From Campylobacterales bacterium (lineage in GTDB: Bacteria; Campylobacterota; Campylobacteria; Campylobacterales; QNZT01), in NCBI GenBank assembly GCA_027023405.1, contig JALVVN010000007.1, forward strand, positions 29,335 through 82,206: a DNA stretch of 52,872 nucleotides. Reading direction: 5' to 3'. Positions 42,260 through 51,058 of the stretch are shown piece after piece. The notes below the pieces were generated by a model that had not been told where the DNA came from, made no database searches, and worked only from the letters and a program-made list of their open reading frames with translations. A program made the translations under genes and the position numbers. How positions within the stretch are numbered: the first letter of the stretch is position 1; each line of letters begins with the position of its first letter.

Positions 42260-43407
42260 GATAGAATTACCTTTGTCGGTTGATTTTCATCAGAGAGAAT
42301 ATCAAATCTAAAGTGGTATCGTTTTGCGATCTGTTCGATGATATCCAGACCGATACCAAAGCCCCCTTCACTACTATCAGCTCGTTTGAAGCGATTTCGC
42401 ACAAACTCTATATGCTCTTTTTTGATCCCGTTCCCCTCATTTTGTATCTCCAAGGTTCGGGCAGTGAGGAGTACCTCTATCTGACCTGATTTGTAGTTGT
42501 ATTTGATAGCATTGGAGAGGATATTGTCAAGTAGGCGAATCGCATCATTCTTATCCATCTCAACAAAAACATCAGGCTCTATCTTTGTGATGACGCTTAT
42601 CATCTTTGCCTCTATCAAGGTGTGATAGAACTCTATTCGCTCATTTAAAAGATTTGAGAGGTTGAGTCTCTCTACCTTTCGATGATAGTTGTGGTTGAGC
42701 TTCAAGAAGGTGAGATCTTCATAGAGACGACTCAATGTCTTGGATGCCATCTCGATTCGTTTCATCTCTGTTTTACCCTCACACTCATAGAGCGTATCTA
42801 TCAGTTCGATATTGCTCAAGATCGTGCTAATAGGCGTATTGAGTTCATGAGTGGTATCCTCTATAAATCTATCCATCAACTCAATAGACTCTCTCATAGG
42901 TGCGGTAAACAGACGCCCCAAAAAGAGCCCCAAAAGTGTAAAGAGCACACCGGCACCAAGCAGAAACAGCACCAACATCTTGACCAACTCTTCTAACGGC
43001 TTTTTATCCAAAGATTGAGAAACCAAAAGATAGGCGGCACCGAGATAGTAGGGTTGCATCCGATAGAGATAGAAAAGTTTATCCCCTTTCTGATAATACT
43101 CCCTCCCCCACTCGATATTTTCGGGTTGAAATGTCCCAAATATATACTTTTTATCTAAATTATAAATCGCCGAATCAAATGTCGGATCGTTTGGATAGAA
43201 AAGTGGCTTATCGAATGTCCGATGAAGCACTCTGAGCTTTTGTACAAGATGTTCCGATTTTAGTTTTAATTTGTCGTTTTGGCTATCGATAATTTGATGC
43301 TTTTGAAAGTTGTAAAAGATATAGGCTCCCAATGCAAAAAGCGCAAAAGTAGAGCCAAGATAGATCACTAAAAATCGAACTAAAGATCGCCTTTCACTGC
43401 TTAACAT
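42253..43407 (-). CDS. Sensor histidine kinase of the RND operon
   Basis: A 384-residue membrane kinase. Two helices (about 11-33 and 142-164) enclose a periplasmic sensor region of about 105 residues. The H-box is FIEDTTHELNTPIS with H187 as the phosphorylated histidine. The ATP-binding part has N-box NILSNAIKYNYKSG, G1 box IQNEGNGIKKEH and G2 box GGFGIGLDIIEQIA. A HAMP domain is not evident between helix 2 and the H-box, which are only about 15 residues apart. It overlaps the response regulator by 14 bp and the cytochrome by 7 bp. The periplasmic sensor is not of a type I can name. Confidence 0.94.
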   Translation of the reverse strand: MLSSERRSLVRFLVIYLGSTFALFALGAYIFYNFQKHQIIDSQNDKLKLKSEHLVQKLRVLHRTFDKPLFYPNDPTFDSAIYNLDKKYIFGTFQPENIEWGREYYQKGDKLFYLYRMQPYYLGAAYLLVSQSLDKKPLEELVKMLVLFLLGAGVLFTLLGLFLGRLFTAPMRESIELMDRFIEDTTHELNTPISTILSNIELIDTLYECEGKTEMKRIEMASKTLSRLYEDLTFLKLNHNYHRKVERLNLSNLLNERIEFYHTLIEAKMISVITKIEPDVFVEMDKNDAIRLLDNILSNAIKYNYKSGQIEVLLTARTLEIQNEGNGIKKEHIEFVRNRFKRADSSEGGFGIGLDIIEQIAKRYHFRFDILSDENQPTKVILSW

Positions 43408-44077
43408 AGCGATAGCCTATCTGCTTAATCGTCTCTATCTGATCTTTTCCCAAGATATTTCTGAGTGTATTGACATAAGATCGCAAACTCCCTTGACTGG
43501 GGGTCTCACCAAAATCCCATAATGCCTCATAAATTCTCTCATAAGTGATCAGTTCATTGGGATATTTGAGAAAGAGTACAAGCAGTTTTCTCTCTTTTGC
43601 CATTAGCGAGATCATCTCTCCCTCTTTTTCTAAAAACATCCCTTTTAGATCAAAGGCATAGCCGTTTCCCAGCTCAACTCTATTATCTTTTGCACCAAAA
43701 CGGCGTTTGATGAGGGATTCAATACGAACCAAGAGCTCTTTAAGTGCAAACGGCTTACGAATATAGTCATCACATCCGGCATCAAACCCCTGTGTCACAT
43801 CATCGACGGCATTTAATGAAGTGATAAAAATAGCAGGGGTTGTATCCCCGCTCTCTCGTTGTTCTTTTAAGAAGTCAAAACCGCTCTGATTGGGCACTTT
43901 GACATCCAGAAGCATCAAGTCAATACTCTTTTCATAAAGGGTATCTTTTGCTCCAAAAGCATCATAAGTGGGATATACTCTATACCCCGAATGCTCCAAA
44001 AACTGCTTGATGGTGTCACTAAGCTGAACATCATCCTCCAGAAGTAAGATATTTATCGACAAGTGACTATCCTTCAC
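43394..44077 (-). CDS. OmpR-family response regulator
   Basis: A 227-residue regulator with a receiver domain (about 8-122; acidic EDD at 14-16, phosphorylated D58 in LMLLDVKVP, and the RKPF lysine) and a winged-helix DNA-binding domain (about 135-227; ERIYEALWDFGETPSQGSLR, then YVNTLRNILGKDQIETIKQI). The start is GTG at 44077. It follows the RND pump gene and overlaps the kinase gene. OmpR-family proteins bind pairs of direct repeats spaced by about one helical turn. Such pairs lie upstream of this operon, of the DUF2202 gene and of hypA, so it is the natural candidate to bind them. Confidence 0.95.
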   Translation of the reverse strand: MKDSHLSINILLLEDDVQLSDTIKQFLEHSGYRVYPTYDAFGAKDTLYEKSIDLMLLDVKVPNQSGFDFLKEQRESGDTTPAIFITSLNAVDDVTQGFDAGCDDYIRKPFALKELLVRIESLIKRRFGAKDNRVELGNGYAFDLKGMFLEKEGEMISLMAKERKLLVLFLKYPNELITYERIYEALWDFGETPSQGSLRSYVNTLRNILGKDQIETIKQIGYRYVKQ

Positions 44078-44081
44078 CCTA

Positions 44082-47000
44082 CTACTCCTCCATCACACTC
44101 TTCTCATCCACCAACCAAATAAAGCCGATCGGAATAAAGATCAGCGTCATCAATGTTCCCACTATCAATCCACCGATCGCCACAGCTCCAAGCGGGGCAA
44201 GTCTCTCCAGACCGATAGCCGATCCTTGCGCTACAGGCAGCATACCCACCGATACGGCAAACGCCGTCATCAATACAGGGCGAGTTCTGATCTTGATCGA
44301 TTCAAGCATCGCATCTTTTTTACTCATCCCCACTTTTATCTGCTCTAACGCAAAGTGGATGAGCAAAATAGCATTGTTTACAATAATACCCGAAAGCAAC
44401 ATAAAACCCATCATCGCAGGCATAGAGACATGATACCCGATCGCCAACATCGTCCATGAGGCACCGATGATCGTCAAAGGAATGGAGAAGAGTATCATCA
44501 GCGATATCTTAATCGACTGAAACATACCGATGAGCGTAAAGAGTATCAGCAAAACCGCAACAATGATCGCACCAACCATACGACCAGCCGAAGCTTTGAA
44601 CTGCTTCTCCTCTCCGATCTGCTCCATCTCGACATGGGGATTGAGTTGAACTTTCTCAAGTTGCTCTCTCAGATTTGCCATGATATGCGAAATCGCCGCT
44701 TTTTCACGGTTTCCGTAAACCTCCAGCGTATAGTCCAATCCCTCTCTTGTAATGGTACTTGGCTCTTTACTTGAGCTTAATTTGGCAATTTTACTTAACG
44801 GAATTTTCCCTTTTGGCGTATCGATGAGAGTATTTAATAGCGTACTAAAATCATCGATCTGCTTTTGCGGCAACCACACTCTCACCAGATAATCCATCGA
44901 GTTCTCTTTGGGGAATGTGGCTACCGGTGCACCTCTAAGCATCATCTGAAGCTGCGTAGAGAGCTCGGCACGATTGAGTCCATACTCCAACGCCTGTTGC
45001 TCATCGATCTGCAGATCATAGACCACTTTGTCCATATCCCAAGTTTTCAAGACGGAAACGATACCTTTGGTTTTACCCATCGCCTTTGCAACCTTCTCAC
45101 CCTCTTGTTGAAGCAGTCGGTAGTCTGATGAGCTGAGCATTGTATCCACCGAAGCTCTGATACTCGCCATCGCCGTTGAACCACTTGGGGAGACTTCGAG
45201 ATATTTGACATGAGGAATCTTGGCGATCTCCTTTCGTAAATAGCCGGCAATATCCCAAATAGTCTCTTTTCTCTCATGACGATTGACATAGGTAGCCATG
45301 ATCAAGATATGGTCGATCCCGCTTCCGCTACCGATACTCATCACCCCCGCTTCGCTTCCGATGGAGCCTGAAACTCTCAAGAGTTTTTCACCCCCCTTTT
45401 TATACATCAGTTGATTGACTCTCTCCATCACCTCTTGGGTCTTTTCGATGGGCAGATTTGCATCGGTCGTAATTTTAACGGCGATTGCCCCGGTATCCAT
45501 AGGAGGCATCAACTCCTGCCCGACTGTCGGCATCACCAGTTTGACCGAGATCACAAAAAGAGCAATCAGCGCCACTACCAACAAAACAGCAACCGACTTA
45601 AAAGTGGTAGCGGTTTTGACAATCGTGGCAAAAAAGGCTTGAATAGCATCGTTAATTTTTGAAATGATCGCATTAAATCCCTTTTCAATCTTCAATAGCA
45701 GAGGATTTTTGATTCTCAAAAAGAGGAGTGAAAGCAGTGGCACCGCCGTAATGGAGATAAAATAGGAGGCGACCAGTGCCAACAGTAGTGTAGAGATCAG
45801 AGGACCGAAAACCGTTTGAGGATAACCGCCCACAAAGAGCATCGGAGACAAAGCGATCATCGTAGTAAGCGTTCCGCTCAAATCAGCAAACATGATCTCT
45901 TTTGTCCCTCCAAATACAGCTTTGTGAATATCCTTTCTCAGCTCCGAGTAGTGCCTCTCAATATTTTCCATCACCACCACCGTATCATCCAGTAGAAGTC
46001 CCAGAGCCAAAATGATAGCCGTCAGCGTTACGACATTGAACTCAATACCAAAGAGCCACATCAAGGCGATCGTCGAGGCATAGACCATAGGAATGGTAAC
46101 CAGTACGACCAGGATTTGACGAAAACTCGCCAAAAACAAAAAGACAATAATCGTCGACATCACGATTGCATCTCGCAGAGATTCAAACATATTTTCCGTA
46201 CTTTGCGCAATCGTCTCCTCTTGTGTGTCGGTGAGTTCAAAGTTGATATTGGGGTACTCTTTTTCAAACGCCTTAAGCACCTCTTGTGCATGTTTTATCG
46301 TTTGGATCACATCCGCCGTTTCGGCTCTTTGAATGGAGAGGGCGATCGCTTTTTTGCCGTTTCCGTAGTAGGCGGATCGGTTTTTGTAGTGACCGAAATA
46401 GACCTTGGCGACATCGGAGAGTTTCAACGACGGTGTCAGAGGTAGATTTTTGATCTCGCTTACCTTGTCTCTTTGTCCGTTTGATTTGAGTAGATAAGAT
46501 TTTTCGCTATTCTCCACAAATCCGACGGCATACTCTTTATTATTTTTTTTCAGTGTTGCGATCACTTGTCCCAAACTCAAACCATACTGCTCCAGCTTAT
46601 CTTTATCGACAATGATCTGCAACTCTTTTTCATACCCGCCAAAGATATCGACATTGGCTACCCCTTTGGTCTTGATCAGCTTATGCTTGATATCCGTAGA
46701 GGCGATATCACGGATCTCCTCAAGACTCATTGTCGTATCTTTGGGGCTCAGCGCATAGACACAAACCGGTGCCGTGGCGGCTGTGATTTTGATGATTTGA
46801 GGCTCTTTGATATCGTTTGGTAGTTTGGCACGAATCTTGGAGAGAGCGTTGGTGACATCATTGACCGCCGTATCGATATTTTTGGCATACTCAAACTCCG
46901 CACGAATGACGGTCACTTCATCGATCGTACTGGAGTAGGCACGGCGAATATTGTCAAGTGTATAGAGCTCCTCCTCAATCGGCACGGCGATATTGGAAGC

Positions 47001-47195
47001 CATACTCTTGGCGCTTGCACCCGGTTCGACCACCACAACGGCTACTTCGGGATAGTTTGAGTCGGGAAAAAGATTTTTATGAATCTTGCCGTACCCTGCC
47101 ATACCCGCAATAATAAAAAGTGCCAAGATCGAGATGATAAAGTGTGGCTTTTTCAGTACTCTTTCTATGAGAGAGCGTTCATTTTTCTTTGACAT
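44082..47195 (-). CDS. RND-family efflux pump inner-membrane subunit
   Basis: A 1,037-residue proton-driven pump of the AcrB/CzcA superfamily with the expected twelve helices: one at the N-terminus (about 17-30), clusters at about 335-500 and 870-1030, and two large periplasmic loops. The proton-relay helix reads ALGLLLDDTVVVMENIERH, with the Asp-Asp pair of the hydrophobe/amphiphile (HAE) branch rather than the DFG/IDGAV pattern of classical CzcA metal pumps. ATG at 47195 lies 10 bp after the adaptor gene. Together with the adaptor and TolC genes it forms a complete tripartite pump. Its substrate cannot be read from the sequence; bile-like amphiphiles, dyes or lipids are all possible. Confidence 0.94.
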   Translation of the reverse strand: MSKKNERSLIERVLKKPHFIISILALFIIAGMAGYGKIHKNLFPDSNYPEVAVVVVEPGASAKSMASNIAVPIEEELYTLDNIRRAYSSTIDEVTVIRAEFEYAKNIDTAVNDVTNALSKIRAKLPNDIKEPQIIKITAATAPVCVYALSPKDTTMSLEEIRDIASTDIKHKLIKTKGVANVDIFGGYEKELQIIVDKDKLEQYGLSLGQVIATLKKNNKEYAVGFVENSEKSYLLKSNGQRDKVSEIKNLPLTPSLKLSDVAKVYFGHYKNRSAYYGNGKKAIALSIQRAETADVIQTIKHAQEVLKAFEKEYPNINFELTDTQEETIAQSTENMFESLRDAIVMSTIIVFLFLASFRQILVVLVTIPMVYASTIALMWLFGIEFNVVTLTAIILALGLLLDDTVVVMENIERHYSELRKDIHKAVFGGTKEIMFADLSGTLTTMIALSPMLFVGGYPQTVFGPLISTLLLALVASYFISITAVPLLSLLFLRIKNPLLLKIEKGFNAIISKINDAIQAFFATIVKTATTFKSVAVLLVVALIALFVISVKLVMPTVGQELMPPMDTGAIAVKITTDANLPIEKTQEVMERVNQLMYKKGGEKLLRVSGSIGSEAGVMSIGSGSGIDHILIMATYVNRHERKETIWDIAGYLRKEIAKIPHVKYLEVSPSGSTAMASIRASVDTMLSSSDYRLLQQEGEKVAKAMGKTKGIVSVLKTWDMDKVVYDLQIDEQQALEYGLNRAELSTQLQMMLRGAPVATFPKENSMDYLVRVWLPQKQIDDFSTLLNTLIDTPKGKIPLSKIAKLSSSKEPSTITREGLDYTLEVYGNREKAAISHIMANLREQLEKVQLNPHVEMEQIGEEKQFKASAGRMVGAIIVAVLLILFTLIGMFQSIKISLMILFSIPLTIIGASWTMLAIGYHVSMPAMMGFMLLSGIIVNNAILLIHFALEQIKVGMSKKDAMLESIKIRTRPVLMTAFAVSVGMLPVAQGSAIGLERLAPLGAVAIGGLIVGTLMTLIFIPIGFIWLVDEKSVMEE

Positions 47196-47205
47196 ATTTT
47201 CCCTT

Positions 47206-48273
47206 TTACTTTCTAATATCTACACTTCCGAATACCGGTAATTTTGCCAACAACACTTCACTTCCTTGTGCGATGGGATCGATGATACAGGGGGTGATCA
47301 TCGTTTTGTTCTCCTGCTCCATCACCTTTTGCACTTTTTTTGCTTGAAAAGATTTATCTTTATAGCGCATCACATAAAGCCCATCTTCTTTGTGCAAAAG
47401 TGCATCATTTGGAACCACGCACCCCTTTTTGGTTTGTGTCACCACTCTAACTGTCAGAGTCGAACCCAGAGGCAGAGACAACTTTTTATCCAATTTCACC
47501 TCCGCCTGTACCAATCCCTGCTTGGCAAGCGTCAAAATTTTGTTCACTTTTCCGATAGGCTCTTGATCAAGATAGACAGATTGCCCCTCCACGATAGAGG
47601 CACTGTTTTTTGAAAAGGCAAAACGAAGCTTTTGATCACCGTCACTCATACGCAGGATCGGCTTACCCGTAACCGCCAAATCTCCCTGATGCATCACGAG
47701 GGTATCGATCACACCCGAAAAGGGAGCCTTGATCTTGAGATAACTTTTTTGCTCTTGAAGTTGTGATATCTTTTGCTCTGTCGCCTTCACTGCCGTGCTT
47801 TTTCCCAGCATCATCACCTTTGAAGTCTCCAACTGCTCCTTTGCCAAACCACCCACCTGATAGAGTTTTCTATTTCGCTGATAGATACGCTGAGCCAATG
47901 CAAGATCACTCTTTTGTTGTGCTAAAGTTGTGCGCAGTAGTTCGATATTGGTATTGATATCTCTCTCATCGATCGTCGCCAAAAGTGTACCCTTGGCAAC
48001 ATGCTGAGACTCTTTGACATAAATTTTCTCGATATACCCTGCCATCTTGGTAGAGATTTGAATACTCTTTTCAGATAGGAGCGTCGCCAAATAACTTTGA
48101 CTCTCCTGCATCTTCTCTTGCGTCGCATGTGTGAGTGAAACACTCAAGCTTCGTGTCTGTGGAGTCGGTTCATCGGTTATCTCCTGTTTTCTCGTCTCCA
48201 TCAACGCTTTTCCCTTCAAGAGAATCCCTACCACAACGGCAATACTCACTATCGCAATCACTATCTTTTTCAT
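47206..48273 (-). CDS. RND efflux periplasmic adaptor (membrane fusion protein)
   Basis: A 355-residue adaptor with an N-terminal membrane anchor (KIVIAIVSIAVVVGILL). It then shows the lipoyl half SIQISTKMAGYIEKIYVKES, a helical hairpin (about 105-180), the second lipoyl half YLKIKAPFSGVIDTLVMHQG and a C-terminal beta-barrel and membrane-proximal part. Length and order are normal for the family. Its ATG directly abuts the stop of the upstream TolC gene and the RND pump follows 10 bp later, so the three are cotranscribed. No lipobox is visible. Confidence 0.93.
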   Translation of the reverse strand: MKKIVIAIVSIAVVVGILLKGKALMETRKQEITDEPTPQTRSLSVSLTHATQEKMQESQSYLATLLSEKSIQISTKMAGYIEKIYVKESQHVAKGTLLATIDERDINTNIELLRTTLAQQKSDLALAQRIYQRNRKLYQVGGLAKEQLETSKVMMLGKSTAVKATEQKISQLQEQKSYLKIKAPFSGVIDTLVMHQGDLAVTGKPILRMSDGDQKLRFAFSKNSASIVEGQSVYLDQEPIGKVNKILTLAKQGLVQAEVKLDKKLSLPLGSTLTVRVVTQTKKGCVVPNDALLHKEDGLYVMRYKDKSFQAKKVQKVMEQENKTMITPCIIDPIAQGSEVLLAKLPVFGSVDIRK

Positions 48274-49563
48274 CTATTTCTCCCCTCTTTCTAGTAAATA
48301 ATCGAGATAAAACATGCCGTTTTGATACGCATATTTGCTTTGGATCATTTGGGCACGAGCCAACTCAGTTTTGGACTTTGCCAAAAGCAGATCATTGAGT
48401 GTCGCCACTCCCGCATCATACCTCGCCTCTTCGATTTTTTGACTCTTTTTGAGCAAACGGTATTGAGAGAGTGCTGTTTTATAGTCGGCATAACCTCTCT
48501 CGATCTCATTTTTTGCCTTGGCGAAGAGTTTTTGAAACCCTTCATCGGTAGATTTTTTTTGCACCAAAGCCTGAAGTTCAGCGATCTTCGCCTGCTCTAT
48601 CTTCGCCGATGATGTACCAAAATCAAAGATGTTCCATTTGAAATTGAGAGCGATTTGCCACAGATCTTCATTTTCAAACGGATCCCTTTGATCAAGATCG
48701 TAGTTGTACCCTCCATAAGCGGAGAGTGCCACTTGCGGTTTATGAGAAGCTTCTGCTTTGTGCACTAGCCTTTTGCCCTTCTCGATCTCCATGTCTTGAA
48801 GCTTAAACCTCTCCAGCTTTTTCAGCTCTGCCTCTTCTATCGCGAGATCTTTTGCTTTGGGTTTTACTACCAGGGATTCAAGGTGACCGATATGCCCATA
48901 ATGCGTGATCGCTCTTAGATTGCTTTTGAGCATCGCCAAGGTACTTCGCGTTTTGGCAACACTACCTTGGGCTTGAACGAGATCGTTATTGACTTTTAGG
49001 AGATCTATCGTTGCTTTTTTGCCTAATGTGACTGCGGATTGGATCTTGTTTTTTAACTTTTTCATCGCTTTGACGAACTCTCTTTGTGCGACTACCGACT
49101 CCTGCAAAGAGAGTGCGGATAGATAGAGCGATCGGATATTGTAGATCAGCTCTTCACGACTCAATCTGTTTTTGCTCTTGCTCATCCGCTTCGCAATCTC
49201 ATCGATCTTGATCTGCTGCTCCAAAGCCCCTCCTGTAAAGAGCGGTACCGAGTAGTTTATCCCCGTCGTAAAAAGATCTTTGGTCGTATCGACGGAGGAG
49301 CCGGGAGAGAGTGCAGAGGGAACGATCGGCGCTAAAGTTCGGGGCATATTGTAGTGCGTATAGGAACCCACCACGGCCACCTCACCAAACCGCTTGCTAG
49401 AACTCTCCTTTTGCTTGGCTTTCATCAGCTCAGTTTGAAGTCTATTTTTTTCAATTGTCGAGTTGTGTTTGAGTCCACTCTCAACCAGCTCTGAGAGCGA
49501 AGTCGCCCCCAGAGAGCTATGCAGCAGGAGAAGGGTCACTAGAGATAGGTACTTTTTTTGCAA
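48274..49563 (-). CDS. TolC-family outer-membrane efflux protein of the RND operon
   Basis: A 429-residue outer-membrane duct. The start is TTG at 49563, supported by GGGAG seven bases upstream; the nearby ATG is out of frame. A signal peptide (KKYLSLVTLLLLHSSLGA) is followed by two related efflux-protein halves with long helical stretches (about 95-210 and 320-420). Unlike the other TolC homologue in this window it has no SPOR domain. It is the first gene of the six-gene operon. A 28-bp sequence covering its leader and ribosome site is repeated 1.6 kb further right. A candidate regulator box lies 51 bp upstream of the start. Confidence 0.92.
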   Translation of the reverse strand: MQKKYLSLVTLLLLHSSLGATSLSELVESGLKHNSTIEKNRLQTELMKAKQKESSSKRFGEVAVVGSYTHYNMPRTLAPIVPSALSPGSSVDTTKDLFTTGINYSVPLFTGGALEQQIKIDEIAKRMSKSKNRLSREELIYNIRSLYLSALSLQESVVAQREFVKAMKKLKNKIQSAVTLGKKATIDLLKVNNDLVQAQGSVAKTRSTLAMLKSNLRAITHYGHIGHLESLVVKPKAKDLAIEEAELKKLERFKLQDMEIEKGKRLVHKAEASHKPQVALSAYGGYNYDLDQRDPFENEDLWQIALNFKWNIFDFGTSSAKIEQAKIAELQALVQKKSTDEGFQKLFAKAKNEIERGYADYKTALSQYRLLKKSQKIEEARYDAGVATLNDLLLAKSKTELARAQMIQSKYAYQNGMFYLDYLLERGEK

Positions 49564-49566
49564 ACG

Positions 49567-49594
49567 AATACTCCCATAAAATTTAATATTTTAA
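49567..49594. repeat. 28-bp direct repeat, left copy
   Basis: Identical over 28 bp to 51164-51191, same orientation. It lies directly before the tolC start and supplies its ribosome-binding GGGAG. The two copies bracket the DUF4160/DUF2442 pair and a lipoprotein gene. Confidence 0.85.
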
Positions 49595-49613
49595 AGAAGA
49601 GGATGACATAGTG

Positions 49614-49631
49614 ATATGAACTGTATGTGAA
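49614..49631 (-). promoter_or_regulatory. Candidate response-regulator box, copy A (upstream of the tolC-RND operon)
   Basis: Plus-strand reading ATATGAA-CTGT-ATGTGAA, two 7-bp half sites with a 4-bp spacer, 51 bp before the tolC start. On the coding strand it reads TTCACAT-ACAG-TTCATAT. Self-regulation by the operon's own response regulator is the simplest explanation. Confidence 0.5.
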
Positions 49632-49657
49632 TTATGAGCACCTCTAAATTTAATTTT

Positions 49658-49686
49658 TTGATTTTGTCTATACTTTATGCTAGAAT
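49658..49686 (+). promoter_or_regulatory. Sigma-70-type promoter for the DUF4160/DUF2442 pair
   Basis: TTGATT (49658-49663), a 17-bp spacer and TAGAAT (49681-49686), ending 29 bp before the ATG at 49716. AGGAAG just before that start serves as ribosome site. Confidence 0.6.
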
Positions 49687-49715
49687 AGTAAAAAGATTGT
49701 CATTCAGGAAGTCTT

Positions 49716-49946
49716 ATGCCAACGATATTTAGAAAAGATGGTTACCGTTTTTTCTTTTTTAGTGATGAGCATCTTCCTAAACATGTTCACATTGAAAAGG
49801 GTGATAGCTATGTTCGCATAGAACTTATGAGTTTAAAAGTGACGGATAGTTATAAAATCTCTTCAAAAGAGATATCTAAGTTAAAGAAGATGACCGAAGA
49901 GAACAGAGAGATATTTATAGGAGTGTGGAATGAGTACTTTAAGTAG
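49716..49946 (+). CDS. DUF4160 protein (toxin-antitoxin-like pair, first gene)
   Basis: A 76-residue protein beginning PTIFRKDGYRFFFFSDEHLP followed by KHVHIEKGDSYVRIEL, the signature of DUF4160. Such proteins are nearly always paired with a DUF2442 protein and are suspected, not proved, to be a toxin-antitoxin module. Its stop lies 17 bp inside the next gene, so the two are translationally coupled. The pair is carried on the opposite strand to its neighbours, within a segment bounded by a 28-bp direct repeat, which suggests acquisition. Confidence 0.82.
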   Translation: MPTIFRKDGYRFFFFSDEHLPKHVHIEKGDSYVRIELMSLKVTDSYKISSKEISKLKKMTEENREIFIGVWNEYFK

Positions 49947-50187
49947 TGAGACTTTGATAGTGAAACTTACACTAGATGATAAGATTTATATCTCCCTTAG
50001 TAGTGGGGATATTTTGACGATTCCTTATGATTATACACAAAGATTAAAAAATGCCAATAAAGCTCAACTTGAAAACTATCGCCTGATAGGTGGGGGGAGA
50101 GGTATACATTTTCTTGATATAGATGAAGATATCTCGCTTAACGGTATTATCCGGTATAAACTCTCACATGAGCTTTTAGCATCTTAG
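49930..50187 (+). CDS. DUF2442 protein (toxin-antitoxin-like pair, second gene)
   Basis: An 85-residue protein of the DUF2442 family, with LTLDDKIYISLSSGDILTIP, then LIGGGRGIHFLDIDEDISLN near the middle and a C-terminal KLSHELLA. It overlaps DUF4160 by 17 bp. DUF2442 is thought to bind DNA or its partner, but no biochemical role is firm. Together the two genes look like a complete mobile small-gene module. Confidence 0.82.
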   Translation: MSTLSSETLIVKLTLDDKIYISLSSGDILTIPYDYTQRLKNANKAQLENYRLIGGGRGIHFLDIDEDISLNGIIRYKLSHELLAS

Positions 50188-50270
50188 CATCTCTATATCT
50201 CAGAATGCGAATGATCTTTAGGTATGCCATGTTGCAGGATGCCACTCAAAGATGCTTGGAATTAAAATAA

Positions 50271-50297
50271 GTATGGATAATAATCTTATATCCATAC
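50271..50297. terminator. Hairpin between converging DUF2442 and lipoprotein genes
   Basis: GTATGGATA (50271-50279) and TATCCATAC (50289-50297) form a perfect 9-bp stem with a 9-nt loop. It lies 5 bp beyond the lipoprotein stop codon, with T-rich DNA following on the minus strand. It is well placed to end transcripts from both sides. Confidence 0.6.
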
Positions 50298-50301
50298 CCA
50301 T

Positions 50302-50982
50302 TCACTGGTTATTCTGCTCATCATAAAACTCAGTAAGAGCCTTGTCCATCTCCTTTTTGGGGATAGTGAACCAATCACCCTTCTTTAAAGTACCGCAATC
50401 CATGTTTGAAAGTGGATAGATGCAGATGTCTCCTTTTGAGAAATTGTGTCCATCTAATAAATTTTTACTTTTTAACTTGCTTGGTATTAAAATAACAGCC
50501 GTATTGTAAGAAACATTTTTTGGAAGATTTGAAGCGCTTGAGTTTCCGTGAATTGCCAAAGCTTCAAAATATGAATCACTAACGACATCTTTCTCTGTAG
50601 GCATTTTTTGCGAGCATTGTCCTACTAGTACAGGCGCACCTATCGGAGACCCGCCACACATAAGACCTTCTTTATGGAAGTATTGTACAATTACTTTTGA
50701 ATCATTTGTTAGATTTTGTATGCTTTCGTCTTTTTTGTCTTGACCGAGAGTATTGTAAGATATACTGTATCCACAATCTCTTATATTTTTGACATCATAT
50801 TGTGAGGAATTGAGATCAAGATAATAACTATCATCATAACCTAGCTTTTTTATAACTTGTGATATAGTTTCTACTTGAGGGGTTCCCTCTTTTGAAAAAA
50901 CCTGATGCCCCTTAATCCCATAATGACAACCTGTAAAAAATAAAGTAAAAATTGATAGTGCAAATACTATTTTAATTTTCAT
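50302..50982 (-). CDS. Predicted lipoprotein of unknown function
   Basis: A 226-residue exported lipoprotein with a lipobox (LFFTGC, Cys19). The mature part has six or so further cysteines (for example IRDCGYSISY, EGLMCGGSPIGAPVLVGQC, GDICIYPLSNMDCG), suggesting disulfide bonds. I do not recognise a family. AAGGAG lies nine bases before the ATG. It sits alone between a terminator upstream (51031-51058) and another downstream (50271-50297). It is inside the segment bounded by the 28-bp direct repeat and has visibly more AT-rich codons than the pump operon, consistent with acquisition. Confidence 0.7.
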   Translation of the reverse strand: MKIKIVFALSIFTLFFTGCHYGIKGHQVFSKEGTPQVETISQVIKKLGYDDSYYLDLNSSQYDVKNIRDCGYSISYNTLGQDKKDESIQNLTNDSKVIVQYFHKEGLMCGGSPIGAPVLVGQCSQKMPTEKDVVSDSYFEALAIHGNSSASNLPKNVSYNTAVILIPSKLKSKNLLDGHNFSKGDICIYPLSNMDCGTLKKGDWFTIPKKEMDKALTEFYDEQNNQ

Positions 50983-51030
50983 GGTAAAATTCTCCTTAGT
51001 TATTTAAACCTATGAGATTTAGATAACATA

Positions 51031-51058
51031 AAAAAGAAGGGAGCTTTGTGCTCTCCTT
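51031..51058 (-). terminator. Rho-independent terminator downstream of hypX
   Basis: The minus strand reads AAGGAGAGC, a 5-nt loop, GCTCCCTT (one bulge), then CTTTTTT. This is a standard stem and T-tract, facing away from hypX. It isolates the lipoprotein gene from hypX transcription. Confidence 0.7.

Noticed and set aside
44082-47195. Classical CzcA/CusA heavy-metal pump
   Set aside because: The proton-relay helix has LLLDDTVVVMEN, closer to the hydrophobe/amphiphile branch; a metal substrate is not supported by the sequence.
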